Shown here in pieces: positions 37,180 through 48,152 of a DNA stretch of 64,000 nucleotides (within the stretch, counting starts at the first letter, position 1; each line of letters begins with the position of its first letter). Where the stretch lies: NCBI RefSeq assembly GCF_026230105.1, contig NC_079477.1, forward strand, positions 16,435,001-16,499,000, read 5' to 3'. A program made the translations under genes and the position numbers. The stretch comes from Diorhabda sublineata. Lineage: Eukaryota; Arthropoda; Insecta; Coleoptera; Chrysomelidae. Under the pieces are notes generated by a model. It was not told the origin of the DNA. It ran no database searches and was given only the letters and a program-made list of their open reading frames with translations.

Positions 37180-38700
37180 GACGTGAAGTTAGTAATGTAA
37201 AACACGTGAACCGTTTAGAGCGTTGTCAATTGTTAGCTGTTACGATGTTTTGATTGGAAGTAGTGATTTCGCGAGATCATTGTGTCTCTCCAATGGTAAG
37301 TCATTAAAGTTATATTCTTCATTTAATTTATTTGCATTTACTGGTCTGATTTAATAATGATGCAATAGTTAAAATGTAATACATAATTTAACGAAAAATT
37401 TGTCATGTTAATTAAAATAATACAATTTATTATGAAAACGTATCTTCCCTGGCAAGTTAACTGTCAGGGGAAAAATCTGTTGACCAGGGGAAATAATTTT
37501 AGTGCAAATAAACTTAGATATAGTATATTTTTATCAAAAAACAGTTTTAAATAATTTTGATAAATTCTTAAAAGTGAAAAATAAAGGAGGCTTCTCAGTT
37601 CATATTGTCATTATATTATTGTCTAATATAACAGATCATGGCACCACGAAAAAAGTTTACACGTGAAGAAAGATTACAGAATAAACGTGAAGCAGAGAGA
37701 CTACGATATAAAAAGATTAAAAATGATCCTGAAAGATATGAATTGCATAAAGAAAAGGCAAACTATTTAAAAAAGAAGGAGAAAGGAATTATAAAGACTG
37801 TCGACCAAATGACTCCTAGAGAGCAATGTAAGACACAAAAGATATGCTGTCAAACTTAAATCAAACCGAGCCAGAAGACAAAGATATATAATTAATAAGA
37901 AAAAAGATGAGACTATAAATAAACTTGAGACTAAATTAGCATGTTATAAAAAAAGGCTACAAAGATCACGAAAATCTGAATAAATGACACCTAACAGCAA
38001 AGTAGATCAAGTTTTAAATTCTCCAAGTGCCATGATACATATGGATGGCATCTCTGGGAGATTGCTATTCAGAAAAACTATCCTAACATCAATGTTTTCA
38101 TTATTGATGATGAAAATATCCTTGAGAAAGATGCTTTAATTGCTAGTGTCCATCAAGTGTTATGGAACATTGAAGATCCAAAAAAATTGAAAATGAAGTC
38201 TTCAAGCTGTTTTTGCAATGAAAATTGTGATCAGTTCAAAATTGGTATTCAAAATATACTCCTTTAATAGAAAAGTTCGTCTTCGAGTCGAGGATGTTTA
38301 CGGACCAGATTCGGAGAACGAGAATCCATTTGACAGTGAACAAGTCATTACACCAAAAGGTCGCAAGCACCATATAGGGGATGAAGAGAAACTATCGACA
38401 TCCAAAAAAACTACTCTCTAAGAAAACAGAGTATCGTTACAAGGCCATGTGTATGGGTTTAGAAAATGATAAATACAGATAGTTTATGTAAAATAGGGGA
38501 CAAGAGTGGAGAATTATTTAAGGTCGAAGAAAACGATATTTCATTTATCTCAGATCAGATTAATCAGCCTTACCTATGCCAAACCTTTTTTTGAAAGGGC
38601 AGTGGATGTTCTACTGTTTCAAAGAATCTGTGAACGTGTTGGAGAAAGCTTAAGTATTTATTTTTTGTTACTATAGGCAAGAGAGTGCCTTTAATTTGTA
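37180..38700 (+). pseudogene. Broken member of an uncharacterised basic-protein family
   Basis: An apparent 5' UTR exon (about 37180-37293) ends CTCTCCAATG before GTAAGT. An acceptor (ATATAACAG, ending about 37634) precedes the ATG at 37638. The frame encodes MAPRKKFTREERLQNKREAE, a highly charged Lys/Arg/Glu stretch and a VDQMTPREQ motif, then goes out of frame near 37828 and stops at 37857. The next frame continues RHKRYAVKLKSNRARRQRYI to a stop at 37981. Further decayed coding-like pieces lie at 37984-38420 (TPNSKVDQVLNSP, VEDVYGPDSENENPF) and 38490-38660 (GDKSGELFKVEENDISFISD is close to one reading). I recall similar multi-copy proteins in insects, function unknown. It may be a repeat-borne gene. 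Confidence 0.5.
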
Positions 38701-39257
38701 TTTCTCAATATATGTTATGATTAAAACATGTTTATTTATATTTAGTGAAATGTAGCATAGGGACAGGTAATATGAAAATTATGCTAGTTATTACAAGTCC
38801 GATTATTTGTATTACTTAAAAGACGCTAGTCTATATAATAAGTATTAATAAAAGGATATTTTATTATTTGTTGTAGGTACAATGCATCTTAATTTCATAT
38901 ATTATTGTGTTATGGCACTTAAGATACTTTTGTTTTGCATTTCAGAAAAGGTTGACATAATATAGTTTATGAATGTTTAATATGATTGGTAAAAGTGATA
39001 GTCTGATTCTATTTTAAATACAATGTTTAATAAAAGTTGATTTTTTTAATTTTGTTATATTTATTTTCCCCCTGGCCCAAAAAATATCTCCCTATAACTA
39101 TATCAATATTATTAAAGTAAATTTACATATAATGTAAGATGTAATAAAATATATAGTGAATACATTTTTTATCAGAAGTATGCTTATATCCATATCAATA
39201 TATATGGAGATAAACATTTGTCTATCGCAAAACATAGAACTTTAAAAATGCTGCTAA
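38701..39257. other. Intergenic: no gene seen
   Basis: AT-rich sequence. CCCCCTGGCCC near 39068 loosely echoes the CAGGGGAAA texts at 37466 and 37487 but does not give a convincing element end. Confidence 0.5.
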
Positions 39258-39450
39258 AAGTCTATCCACTACCTCTGCCTTAACCGCCAGATTTAGCACT
39301 CTGCAAGTTTTGGCTTTATCCGAAAATAAATAAAAAATGTGTCCAAAGAGAAACATCTAAAAGCATTTCTGACATTGAGAAGGCCACAACACAGCAGATG
39401 AAAGCCATTCAGAAATGCTCCCAGTTATCGATGTAATATTAGAATTGCAA
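39258..39450 (+). pseudogene. mariner-type transposase C-terminal relic
   Basis: Across frames the + strand reads PPDLALCKFWLYPKI (the final catalytic block, as in SPDLAPCDFWLFPKL), then CVQRETSKSISDIEKATTQQ and MKAIQKCSQ. This is the C-terminus of a mariner-like transposase. A related C-terminus is found at 57670-57900. The upstream part of the transposase is absent. Confidence 0.75.
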
Positions 39451-39923
39451 TGTATTGCTAGTTAAGTGTTATATTTTAAATTTTATTGGTGCATATGTTA
39501 ATGGATTCATTTTCATAACAATGAAGTCTTTGTGTTTCAGTTACATGATAAAACAAGTATATTATCAAATGTGAAATATAAATAAAGCATAAAGTTGGGC
39601 ATATCTAGTGAAAGTGAATTAATATTAACCTCGCCACATATTGCAGAAACTGTGAATATAAAGAAACTTAAAATAAGCAATTTTGAGATGAACATTAAAA
39701 GGTCAACAAATGGAATATATTTAAATGTCCTATTTATCTAGTCACAAAAAACTAGATCATACCTTTAAAACAAGGGAAATTAAATTAATACTATTCTAGA
39801 ATTGTGCCTGAATAAGCTACCTGCCCTTAACTTGTTGCTGTAGGAAAAACTTGAAATAAAATATTTTTACTTAAATTTATATAATTCAGCAAAACAAATA
39901 AAACCCATTGACAATATACAAAA
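39451..39923. other. Between mariner relic and NOP9: probable NOP9 3' UTR side
   Basis: AT-rich. An AATAAA on the minus strand near 39481-39486 could serve NOP9, but it is about 440 bp beyond the stop. No gene seen. Confidence 0.45.
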
Positions 39924-41675
39924 CTAGTTCAATACTTTGGCTAGTAATTGTTCTTTCTTATTTTCTTTTGATTTATTCAAAGAATTCTTCCATTCTTCTT
40001 TATTTCTCTTATAAAGCAGGTAATTAATTTTATTGGAAATGATTTTCCCAAATTCTGAATTTACCCAACTTGCATCTTTGTGTGATAATTCTTCAATAAT
40101 TTGTAACTTGCATTTTAAATTTGCAACATTCCATAATGCTTCAAAACTCCTAGAGCCAAATTTACTAGAAGCAAGATCTTTGTATACACCCATCATTTTT
40201 CTCACTAATTTTTCTCTGCTCTTTTCTCCAACGAAATCTCCTCTTACATAAGAATCAACAACATGACTACCCATAGTATTGGAAAATAGATTTAACAACG
40301 CATTTTGATCTAAATTTAATAATGCATTCACTATTTTAATGGGTTTATTATAGTCTAATAACTTTTGTAGAATTAAAGTACCATGCAAATTTAATTTCTC
40401 TTTTTGTAAATTTTCAATTGCTTTTTTAAGATTATTTTCATATGTAGTAAATCTGCATAAACATAATATGAGGCTATTTTGCCTTTCTTCAGGTTCAAAA
40501 CAATCTAATGCTCTCATCAATTGCTGTACAAAACTTCCTTGCCTGGTCCTAAATTTTTTACATGCTTCAGATAATGATAATAAAATTCCTGAATGACCTA
40601 CTTCAATAATAGCTGGAAAATTATCTACCAATTCATCATAAATTCCTTCAAAGTGTTCTTTTTCCTGACAATGTTGTATCAGTTTCTGAACGGCAAAATT
40701 TGTCATTTTTATGGTTGACAACTTAACTAAACTTCCAGAAAAGCAGGAATTATACAGCTGCATAAATAATTTGGAATTTACCAGCTGAAGACAAGTTTCT
40801 AATAGCATTACAACTGATTGAGATCCAAAAGCTGAAGGTAAATGTTTGGGTTTGTCCTTCTCTTGGCTGTTCTTATTGAAAATTTCTTCTAGTAATTTTT
40901 TCGAATAAGATTTTAACAATTTTGGATCCGTATTTTTTAAACATTTCATTAGAACTTGTAAGAAACCAGAAGTCAAGTCAGACATACATAACTGTTCAAA
41001 TTGGGGCCAACTTATAATTCTCTCACCATATTCTTTAACAATGTCTGAAAATTCATTTGGAATTACAATATCTTGTTTATCAGTGTTACTATTATCAGTT
41101 GGTAATTGTATTAAATTAATAAGGCAGCTTCTAATAACGTGATTTCCATAAGTGTCCCACATATAATCCTCTAAATTATTCAACAAAAACTTACTAACTT
41201 TTATGGCAAAATTTTGGTAAACAAGCCTCATTTCCTGTGGTGTATTTTCTATAAAAGTTCTTTTACAACTTTCAGACACAAGACATTCTAACACATGGCT
41301 CGCAAATCTATCACTTATCAATGGTCTTATATCTTCGCTAAATACATCTAGAAACTGTTTCACAATATCATTATCTGCATATGGTAATAACAGTTCTATA
41401 ACTCTGCAACCAACTTGATTGCAACAACAATTAATTTCTTGATCTTTAGTTTGTTCAAAAACATTATTTGCAAAAACTTTTTTATCCTCTTCTGAATCAA
41501 ATCCATCTTTGAATGTTTCCAAAATTTTCACAAAATAGTTATATGTATCTGAATCCAATTGGGAACCTCTTCCAAAATGTCCTTTTTTGGCGTATTTTCT
41601 AGCATTCTTTAAAAATGACTTTTTCCTTTTTCTATTATTTCTTTTGTTTATAATCTTATTAGAACTTTCTTCCAT
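39924..41675 (-). CDS. NOP9: NOP9, pumilio-repeat nucleolar protein
   Basis: A 583-residue intact frame, near the usual size (human about 636). NOP9 is a nucleolar RNA-binding protein of PUM-like repeats that binds pre-18S rRNA during 40S subunit assembly. Visible features are a Lys/Arg-rich N-terminus (about 6-36), repeat cores such as CCCNQVGCRVIELLLPYA (about 83-100), RFASHVLECLVS, YGNHVIRSCLINL, KMTNFAVQKLIQHC, GSHVVDSYVRGDF and FGSRSFEALWNVA, and a Lys-rich tail. The ATG at 41675 is in an AAAATGG context. The frame extends four codons upstream to a TTG, which I reject as a start in a eukaryote. There are no introns. It is divergent from DAP1. Confidence 0.95.
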   Translation of the reverse strand: MEESSNKIINKRNNRKRKKSFLKNARKYAKKGHFGRGSQLDSDTYNYFVKILETFKDGFDSEEDKKVFANNVFEQTKDQEINCCCNQVGCRVIELLLPYADNDIVKQFLDVFSEDIRPLISDRFASHVLECLVSESCKRTFIENTPQEMRLVYQNFAIKVSKFLLNNLEDYMWDTYGNHVIRSCLINLIQLPTDNSNTDKQDIVIPNEFSDIVKEYGERIISWPQFEQLCMSDLTSGFLQVLMKCLKNTDPKLLKSYSKKLLEEIFNKNSQEKDKPKHLPSAFGSQSVVMLLETCLQLVNSKLFMQLYNSCFSGSLVKLSTIKMTNFAVQKLIQHCQEKEHFEGIYDELVDNFPAIIEVGHSGILLSLSEACKKFRTRQGSFVQQLMRALDCFEPEERQNSLILCLCRFTTYENNLKKAIENLQKEKLNLHGTLILQKLLDYNKPIKIVNALLNLDQNALLNLFSNTMGSHVVDSYVRGDFVGEKSREKLVRKMMGVYKDLASSKFGSRSFEALWNVANLKCKLQIIEELSHKDASWVNSEFGKIISNKINYLLYKRNKEEWKNSLNKSKENKKEQLLAKVLN

Positions 41676-42049
41676 TTTCAAATTCAAAAAGATTTGCAGT
41701 ATCTAAATTAACATTATCCACTGATTTTACAAAAGTAAAATACCTTTAACAATAAAAAACAAAAACGTGTTGATTAAAACCATTTGTAGGTTAAATTTCT
41801 TTATAATTCTTCTTTTTCTAAAAGACGATGTTATAGCCAGAGGCTCTACGATAACAGAGCAATCTACGGCTTAGATTTCAACTTAACAACATATTTCAAG
41901 GTTATGGTAAAAACTGCGTACGTGTTATTGTTTGTGTTTAAATTAGCTAATTCAACACTCAATCGTACATTTCATATTGCACATTGAACTTTTTATATCG
42001 ACATAAGTTTAAACATCTGGTAGACTTTTTTTATTATTTATATTCAAAA
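41676..42049. promoter_or_regulatory. Shared NOP9/DAP1 divergent promoter region
   Basis: Only 374 bp separate the start codons of NOP9 (-) and DAP1 (+). The interval must hold both 5' UTRs and both core promoters. It is less AT-rich in its middle (41826-41880, including GAGGCTCTACGATAACAGAGC). No TATA box was assigned with confidence. Confidence 0.6.
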
Positions 42050-44124
42050 ATGTCCAGCCCCAAGCAAGAATCCGTTCTCAAAGCAGGTCACCCCCCTGCA
42101 GGTAAAATTTGATGTTTATTTATTTTGCATTTAAAACGTGTATAACTTAAATTCTCTAAAACTTTATATTGGGTTTTGGTTAGGTTAGTAAAGTTAATTT
42201 GGTACAGATTTAGGTTAATGACAATATGTTTAAGTGAGTTATGAACATTTTTTGCTACCGGCAAAATTGTTTTCCATTTAATTGTTGCTTATTTTCTTTT
42301 AAATAAATATTTTTTCAGTATAACCTGTGGATAAACTAAATTTTCGTCTTTTGTACTTTCTTTTCATTCAAGTATTTCCAACTCAAAGCAGATCACCGCT
42401 GCTTCTCAAATATGTTGTTTATTTAGTTTAGTTTCTAAAATTTTTTTACCAGTTCTTTCTAATGCAGACTTTTGTACTTTTTCTTGATATCACCTTTTAG
42501 AAAAAATAGGTAATGGCTGAATTAAAATCCACACCTATATGAATAATCTAAGCTTTTCTTTCCATATTAACCTACTAAATTTTAAAATGCATTTTATATA
42601 AGAACTAAACACAATTTTTTGTCACTTACCTACCTAAAAACTATTCAATTTTTTTCCGAATTTGTATATTTTACAGAGCATAATTTATATTCCCAACAAA
42701 TTCAATGTAGAAACTTATTTGATCATAATGTATGTATGTGGATATTGGGATATCATATACACTGCGATACACAGGATCTATTTTGTCCTAATTTCTTGCT
42801 GTGATACTGGGGAACCCAGTATTTACACCTGATCTGTTATCCCACTCCTTTCAAAAAGTCCAGAAAGTGGGATAGCTGTAGCTGCCAGAGATCTTCGTCT
42901 TCTATTTCATATGCTCCCAAGTGTAGTGCTCTGAAGTTCCTTAGTGTTTCACACTTCGAGAGAAGGGTAACTGTATTTTTCATGCATAGCTTTTTAATTT
43001 TTCTAGGCAATCCCAAACGAGTTTGAACTTTATGATATTGCAGCTTTAACTCTAATAGCTGCTTGGCTATCGAACAGGAAAATGATCTCCTGTTTGTGAT
43101 AGCTTCTCTCTAGATTGAAATGGATACATTTTTCAATTGCATAAATTTCCATACAAAAAATGCTTGGTGTGTTGCCCAGGCTTTCAGAGTGTTTGGTCCA
43201 CATACTTTTACTTCTACAGCTTAGTATTGAAGTAATTTTTTTCTGAAATTTAATCTTGTTCAATGCACTATCCTGAGGTATGTCCCAGGTTTGATCATTA
43301 TTTAGGGATAGTTTTTCTTTGATGATTATGTCTTTGAACATTCGAAGTGATGTTTTATCTGCCACACTTTCTAGTATTATGTGGAGAGGTCAGCTGTTAG
43401 GAATTATTTCATGGCCATGGTTGCTCATAGCAAGCCAGTCTTTGTACCTTAGAGAGATTGTTCTTCGTTGTATTCATAGTAGTTCTAGTAGAAGTTTTGG
43501 TATGCCATTATGGCTTTTGTGGCTTTAGTGATTATCTCCTTTTCGTATTTGTTCCAGAGAAATTTACTATCTTGCGTGAGTCCCAGATATTTCCCCTCTG
43601 TTTTCCACTCAATGACTTGCCCGTCTAGCTTGATGGGCTTGAGGCTGAATTTTTTCTTCCTAGTGAAGGAAATTAAGTAGGTCCTATTCCCGTTGAAGCT
43701 TTGCCCCACAAATAGACATCATCTTTTTGTATAGTTGAGTCCTCTTTGAACTATGTCCCATTGATTGTCCACAATTGAAGAGATGTGTTTGGAAAATATA
43801 GTCTTATTATATTATAATATATTAAATTACAAATTGAAGCTACAATATTATTTATATGTATTACTTATAATTCTAATTTCAGTGAAGGCAGGTGGGATGA
43901 GAATAACCCAGCACAAGACAAGAAAAGATTCTGGTGGATTAACTGAAGATGTGACTGGAATTACAGTAACTGGTAGTCCCCCAAAAACAACTACTGTTTC
44001 TGGAGCAGTTGTCAAAGGGCATGCTGATTTTCCAGCAGAAGCTGTTCAAAGTTTTCATAAAGAAAAACCTCCAGTAAATCATCCCACCAAACCATTAACT
44101 CATATCCAACAACCCAGAAAATAA
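42050..44124 (+). CDS. DAP1: DAP1, death-associated protein 1
   Basis: Two exons, 42050-42101 and 43883-44124, joined in phase 1 (GCA G|GTAAAA, then ATTTCAG|TG), give 97 residues against about 102 in human. Diagnostic blocks are MSSPKQ at the start, KAGHPPAVKAGGMRITQ across the junction, the SGAVVKGHADFPAEAVQ block, and the ending HIQQPRK. DAP1 is a small proline-rich cytoplasmic protein reported as a negative regulator of autophagy downstream of mTOR; this role is known for the family and not shown here. The 1781-bp intron carries an antisense retrotransposon fragment. Confidence 0.96.
42102..42732 (+). other. DAP1 intron, first part: no gene seen
   Basis: AT-rich intron sequence. A 61-codon frame at 42619-42804 has no motif and runs into the retroelement. 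Confidence 0.75.
42733..43740 (-). mobile_element. 5'-truncated non-LTR (jockey-like) retrotransposon
   Basis: The minus strand, starting near 43740, reads the end of reverse transcriptase: NRTYLISFTRKKKFSLKPIK, then KYLGLTQDSKFLWNKYEKEI and TKATKAIMAYQ. It continues with RNase H: ADKTSLRM, then MEIYAIEKCIHFNLERSYH and FLFDSQAAIRVKAA (43030-43365), and near the end a cysteine plus KxETLRNFRALHLGAYEI block. The 3' end at about 42733 is shared with the fragment at 4087-4245. Stops and frameshifts show it is dead. It is truncated before the RT core, as expected of target-primed insertion. Confidence 0.88.
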
Positions 44125-46197
44125 ATTCGTGGGTACCAATTCCTTTAAGATGTAAAATAAGGTTTTAACATGAGTTTTCACAATGACACTTTTAATACAT
44201 CTTTTAAATAGCATTTAAGTAATGTGAATGTTTCATATTATATCAATTAAATAGATGAGATTAGATTACTCTTGTTACTGTTTTATAATTTAAAAGCTCT
44301 TTATGAAACCAGTCTACTTGGTTTAGTCCATGTTACTAACTTGAATTTTTATATATTTTGTTTGAAATACATTTTTCCCCAAAAAACTAAAAAGTGATTG
44401 TGAAATTCATGTTTCAACATTATTTCCTTTTATAATTTTTAGTCTTTCGTTTAAGCAGCAAGCACATTTCAAAATAAACCCAATAACATACCAATATTAA
44501 AGTAAGGCTGCTTTTCAAACGTATTACTCTTTTTTGAACTGATTTTTATTAATACCAATATATTTTGAAAATTTTTGAGTGTTTATGTTCATTGCACTTA
44601 TAAACTATTGAATAATAATTGTTTGATGTACATATGATGTGATACATATTTTCAATTTTTTGAACAACATATAGAATCTATATCAGTCTTTCTAACAGTT
44701 AAGTTTCTTTTTAACTCAAATGTAATATATAAAATGAAACTTTTTGAATGAAACCATTTTTTATCAATTTCATTATAAAGGAAACTCAATGCAGTTCTGT
44801 GATTCTAAATCAAGACAAACTTTATAAATAGTGCGATTTACTGTTAGCTAATTATTTTGGATGCAACTTATTTTATTGAAAATTATACAATTTTGCCGAT
44901 ATTGTCAGTATCAGAATCAGAATATTTTGAGGAATAGAAAAACTGATTTGTCAAGAGAAATAATTGAATTCAATTAGTATATGATATTTTTCTTGAGCTG
45001 TAATACAAAATGGCCATTTCCTGACACTTTTTTATTGAACAATTTGAGACATTTTTTACTAGAATTTTGTTTTCATATCAATAACCATGTAAATGGATAT
45101 AATAAGTAATTTTTAGAATTAACCTCATTCAATATTGCAGAAATTGTTAATGTGGTATGCTTAAACTCAATACTGGAAATCAATGTTACTATTTTATGCA
45201 TGTTTTTTAATATACCTACCAAATATTAGGATATAAACTGATTCGATTTGATTTCTTTTTATTATTGTTAGGAATCAACAGTACTAAACAAAATTCTATA
45301 ATTCAGTTGTAGTCCATAAATGTATGAATATACCTAATTTAATGAAATTTTTTATGTTACTCAAAAATTTTTATTTTTTTAATAATCCTGATATTAATTA
45401 GCAACAGCCCTAGAAAAAGTTGAGTATATAATTCTAGGAAATAACACACTATTTTAATTATATTAGCGGTTATATTGGTACAATTATCGAATAAATTTTT
45501 AATTTTTTTTTGATATCAGATTTCTTCTTAAAAAATAGAATACTGTGCCCATAGTATTCAGGCTTTCCTCTTTTCCTAATTATTAGCTAACACATTTACG
45601 GAATTTTAATAAGGGTATTTTCTCTAGCTATTCTAGCTAGCTCTAGAAATTTCCGATATTTAATTAAAGCATAGCACCTTGGCAATTTCTGCTATATTCG
45701 GCATACTACTTTCACTAGATGTATAATTTTAAGTTTTATTTTATCACAATTTGACTTCTAGGTTCCTCATAGTTCACCTAAATGAATATTTGATATCTGA
45801 CATTTCATTACATTTGTTTTATTATAATTTTAATACATCATTGTATGCCCAATACGAATATAACATTCTAATTCCAATTGTTTCACCAAAAATGGTTAGA
45901 ATATGGTATTTTTATACTAAAGCTGTAAAAAAAATTAAGTTTGATTACTTCGAGCATTTCACTTAATAATAACTTGTGCACAAATATAAAATATAAAACT
46001 TGATTTTACATTTTCAAAAAATGTAATGATTCAGTGGATGTTGAAATGTTGTTATATATTTTTATTGCTTTTATAATACTAATGTAGATGTTTTTTTTCA
46101 AATTTTTTATAAGGTTTGGGTTTTATAATTGATAATTTTCTTTTTATGTATGAAAGAAATTTTATTTTCTGTCAAAATAAAGGTGATTTTAATACAT
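44125..46197 (+). other. DAP1: Probable DAP1 3' UTR and downstream DNA
   Basis: An AT-rich stretch between the DAP1 stop and the CCDC103-like stop. No exon is seen. Candidate poly(A) signals for DAP1 are at 44474-44479 and 46176-46181. The signal for the opposite gene is at 46161-46166 (minus strand AATAAA). Confidence 0.5.
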
Positions 46198-46895
46198 TTA
46201 ATTTAGTGCTTTATTCCAATTAATTGTCTTTTTTTCCAATATTTCCTTTCTTGTTAACGAGGATAAATGTGCTGCAGCTACATAATCCCTATAATAAAAT
46301 ATCTAGTTAAAAGTAAATTAGGAAAAAAAATGATATTTTAGTGTTGTTTGAACATATTCGGAATATACGTGGTTAGACTTTCTAAATAAAATCAATGGTA
46401 CAATTCTGGTCATCATATAGTGAAAATCTTATTTTTACAAGAAGAGATAAGAGACGCCCCCTGCGCACTGAATAGTAAACAACGTGTCCATATCCGCATT
46501 ACAATATTTCATTTTCAGAATCAGTGAATCATTTAAAAGTATAGATAAATAACAGCATTACAATAAAACGAATAAGGAATATTTGATGAAATTTTTAAAA
46601 ATCAAACCTAATAGGTTAACTCCAATATGCGAAATGATCTACAGTATGTTCGCATCAAACAAAATCCTCAATGTATTTTAGCGGAATTCAAAAGGAAACA
46701 TAGTTTGTAGGTATGTTCATTATTAGGAACACTGGAAAGGTATTGAAAAAAACATGGTTTTAGATATAAAAGGCAAAAGTAGTCGTTTGATAAAGTAGAT
46801 AACGAATATATAACAAAAATTCGGGAGTATCGTAATGAAAGAAGATAAATCTATTACTTGGATAAAAAATTTTAAAATTTTTTGACCGACAATAT

Positions 46896-46951
<56 letters not shown>

Positions 46952-48152
46952 CTTCGTTAAAAAAAACTGGTACTAGCAAGTGACCAAGAATGTTTTAAGA
47001 TTACCTTCGTACTACTGTGTTTTAAATCCAATCGAATTAATATGGTCCCAACTAAGAAGACAAGAACTAATAACACTTCACCCAAAAATTCCTCCACCGT
47101 TGTGAAATTGATAATGAAAAAATTTTTCAAATATTAGTATCGAGAATTGGAAAATGGTAATTGCAGTATTTCAATTCGTTTCGATATTTTTATATATTAA
47201 TATCATTATTGCGAATAGACACGTTTCTTTATCATTATATTATATTTTAAACTGAACTATTATTTAATTTTGAAATTATATCTAAAGTGCCAAGCATCGT
47301 CGGAAATAAATTTTTAAGCATTACTTTTTTTAAATAACAAACGGTGCTAGCCGTCGATAAATTATAGTGAAACTTTTTTGTCAGGTGAAAGTTCGAAGTA
47401 TACTTTGGTTAATTCAGGAGCTGAAATCCAATATATGTGAAATGTACCAGTTTTAAATAGACTTTAATTTGCTTTAGTATATGTAATATAAATGAAGACC
47501 ACAGGGAAAAAACGTGGTAAGTCACAATTGTAGAATTTTCCAGGAAATTGTCATAGCTATGAAGATAAAAAGTTATTCCGCACTGTGATTATACTGCTAT
47601 AAAATATTTACTCTATTGTATGTATATTATGTCAACGAAAACAAGAAACAACCAAAGATGGTCTTAACTACTTTTTCTGCCAATATTTTATAGATCTATG
47701 AGTAACTTTCATCAAAAACTAAATTACTTTTACCCCAACTTTTAAGTTACAAATAAAGCCTTGAGGCAAAAAATTTATCTTTGTATTTAATTTTATTGAA
47801 ATTATCTTCGCTGTACAATTCTTAATGATGGGTTCCTTATCTTCGATTGTAAACCCATTATGGTTGTACAAAATGATAACATCTGAGAGCAATCACAAAC
47901 ATGGAAAGTAATTTTGTAAACATGTTCTGATATTGCACTAACCACGTAATAATTAAAAATCGCTTTTTAACACTACCGCCAATAATTTTATAACAAAAGC
48001 AATTTGCAGATATTTTGATAAACTTACTTGAATTCATCATAGTTTTTGGATTTTACTGCCGCTCTAATTTTTGCATCATTTCGTATCCAATACATTTTAT
48101 CATTTTCAATCGATGATTGTAGTTCTCGATACAGATCTTGTTTATTTAACAT
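46198..48152 (-). CDS. CCDC103: CCDC103/DNAAF19-like dynein-attachment protein
   Basis: Two exons on the minus strand, 48152-48028 and 46288-46198, joined in phase 2 (TTC AA|GTAAG, then TTATAG|G GAT), give 71 residues. The sequence MLNKQDLYRELQSSIEN, DKMYWIRNDAKIRAAVKSKN and YDEFKDYVAAAHL, then KEILEKKTINWN, follows the Dynein_attach_N domain (ELxxALxxDxKYxxENxAKxRAVxxxxxYDEFxxxVxAAHLxPL). The family is needed to assemble and anchor ciliary dynein arms. Human CCDC103 has 242 residues with an RPAP3_C domain, absent here. A minus-strand AATAAA lies 32 bases after the stop. The 1739-bp intron holds a Tc1 relic. Confidence 0.85.
46740..47170 (+). pseudogene. Tc1-like transposase relic split by (AT)n
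   Basis: Left of the microsatellite the + strand reads EYITKIREYRNERR, a stop, then IYYLD (the first catalytic block, YLDET in the element at 433-2166). To the right it reads VLRLPSYYCVLNPIELIWSQ (the last catalytic block). The middle of the transposase is gone and an (AT)n run stands in its place. It lies in the CCDC103-like intron. Confidence 0.75.
46899..46947. repeat. (AT)n microsatellite
   Basis: An uninterrupted AT dinucleotide run of about 24 units inside a Tc1 transposase relic. Its length is likely polymorphic. Confidence 0.95.
47171..48027 (-). other. CCDC103-like intron, part: no gene seen
   Basis: AT-rich intron with no supported feature. The 46289-46739 part of the same intron is similar. 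Confidence 0.7.

Noticed and set aside
41676..41687. Four-codon upstream extension of NOP9 starting with TTG
   Set aside because: The first codon is TTG. The ATG at 41675 has a good context and is the expected eukaryotic start.
43319..43528. 69-codon + strand frame in the DAP1 intron
   Set aside because: It is the antisense of the retrotransposon RNase H/RT region read on the minus strand.
47858..48040. 60-codon minus-strand frame beginning MMNSSKF
   Set aside because: It runs through the splice donor of the CCDC103-like exon 48028-48152 in a different frame from the real protein.
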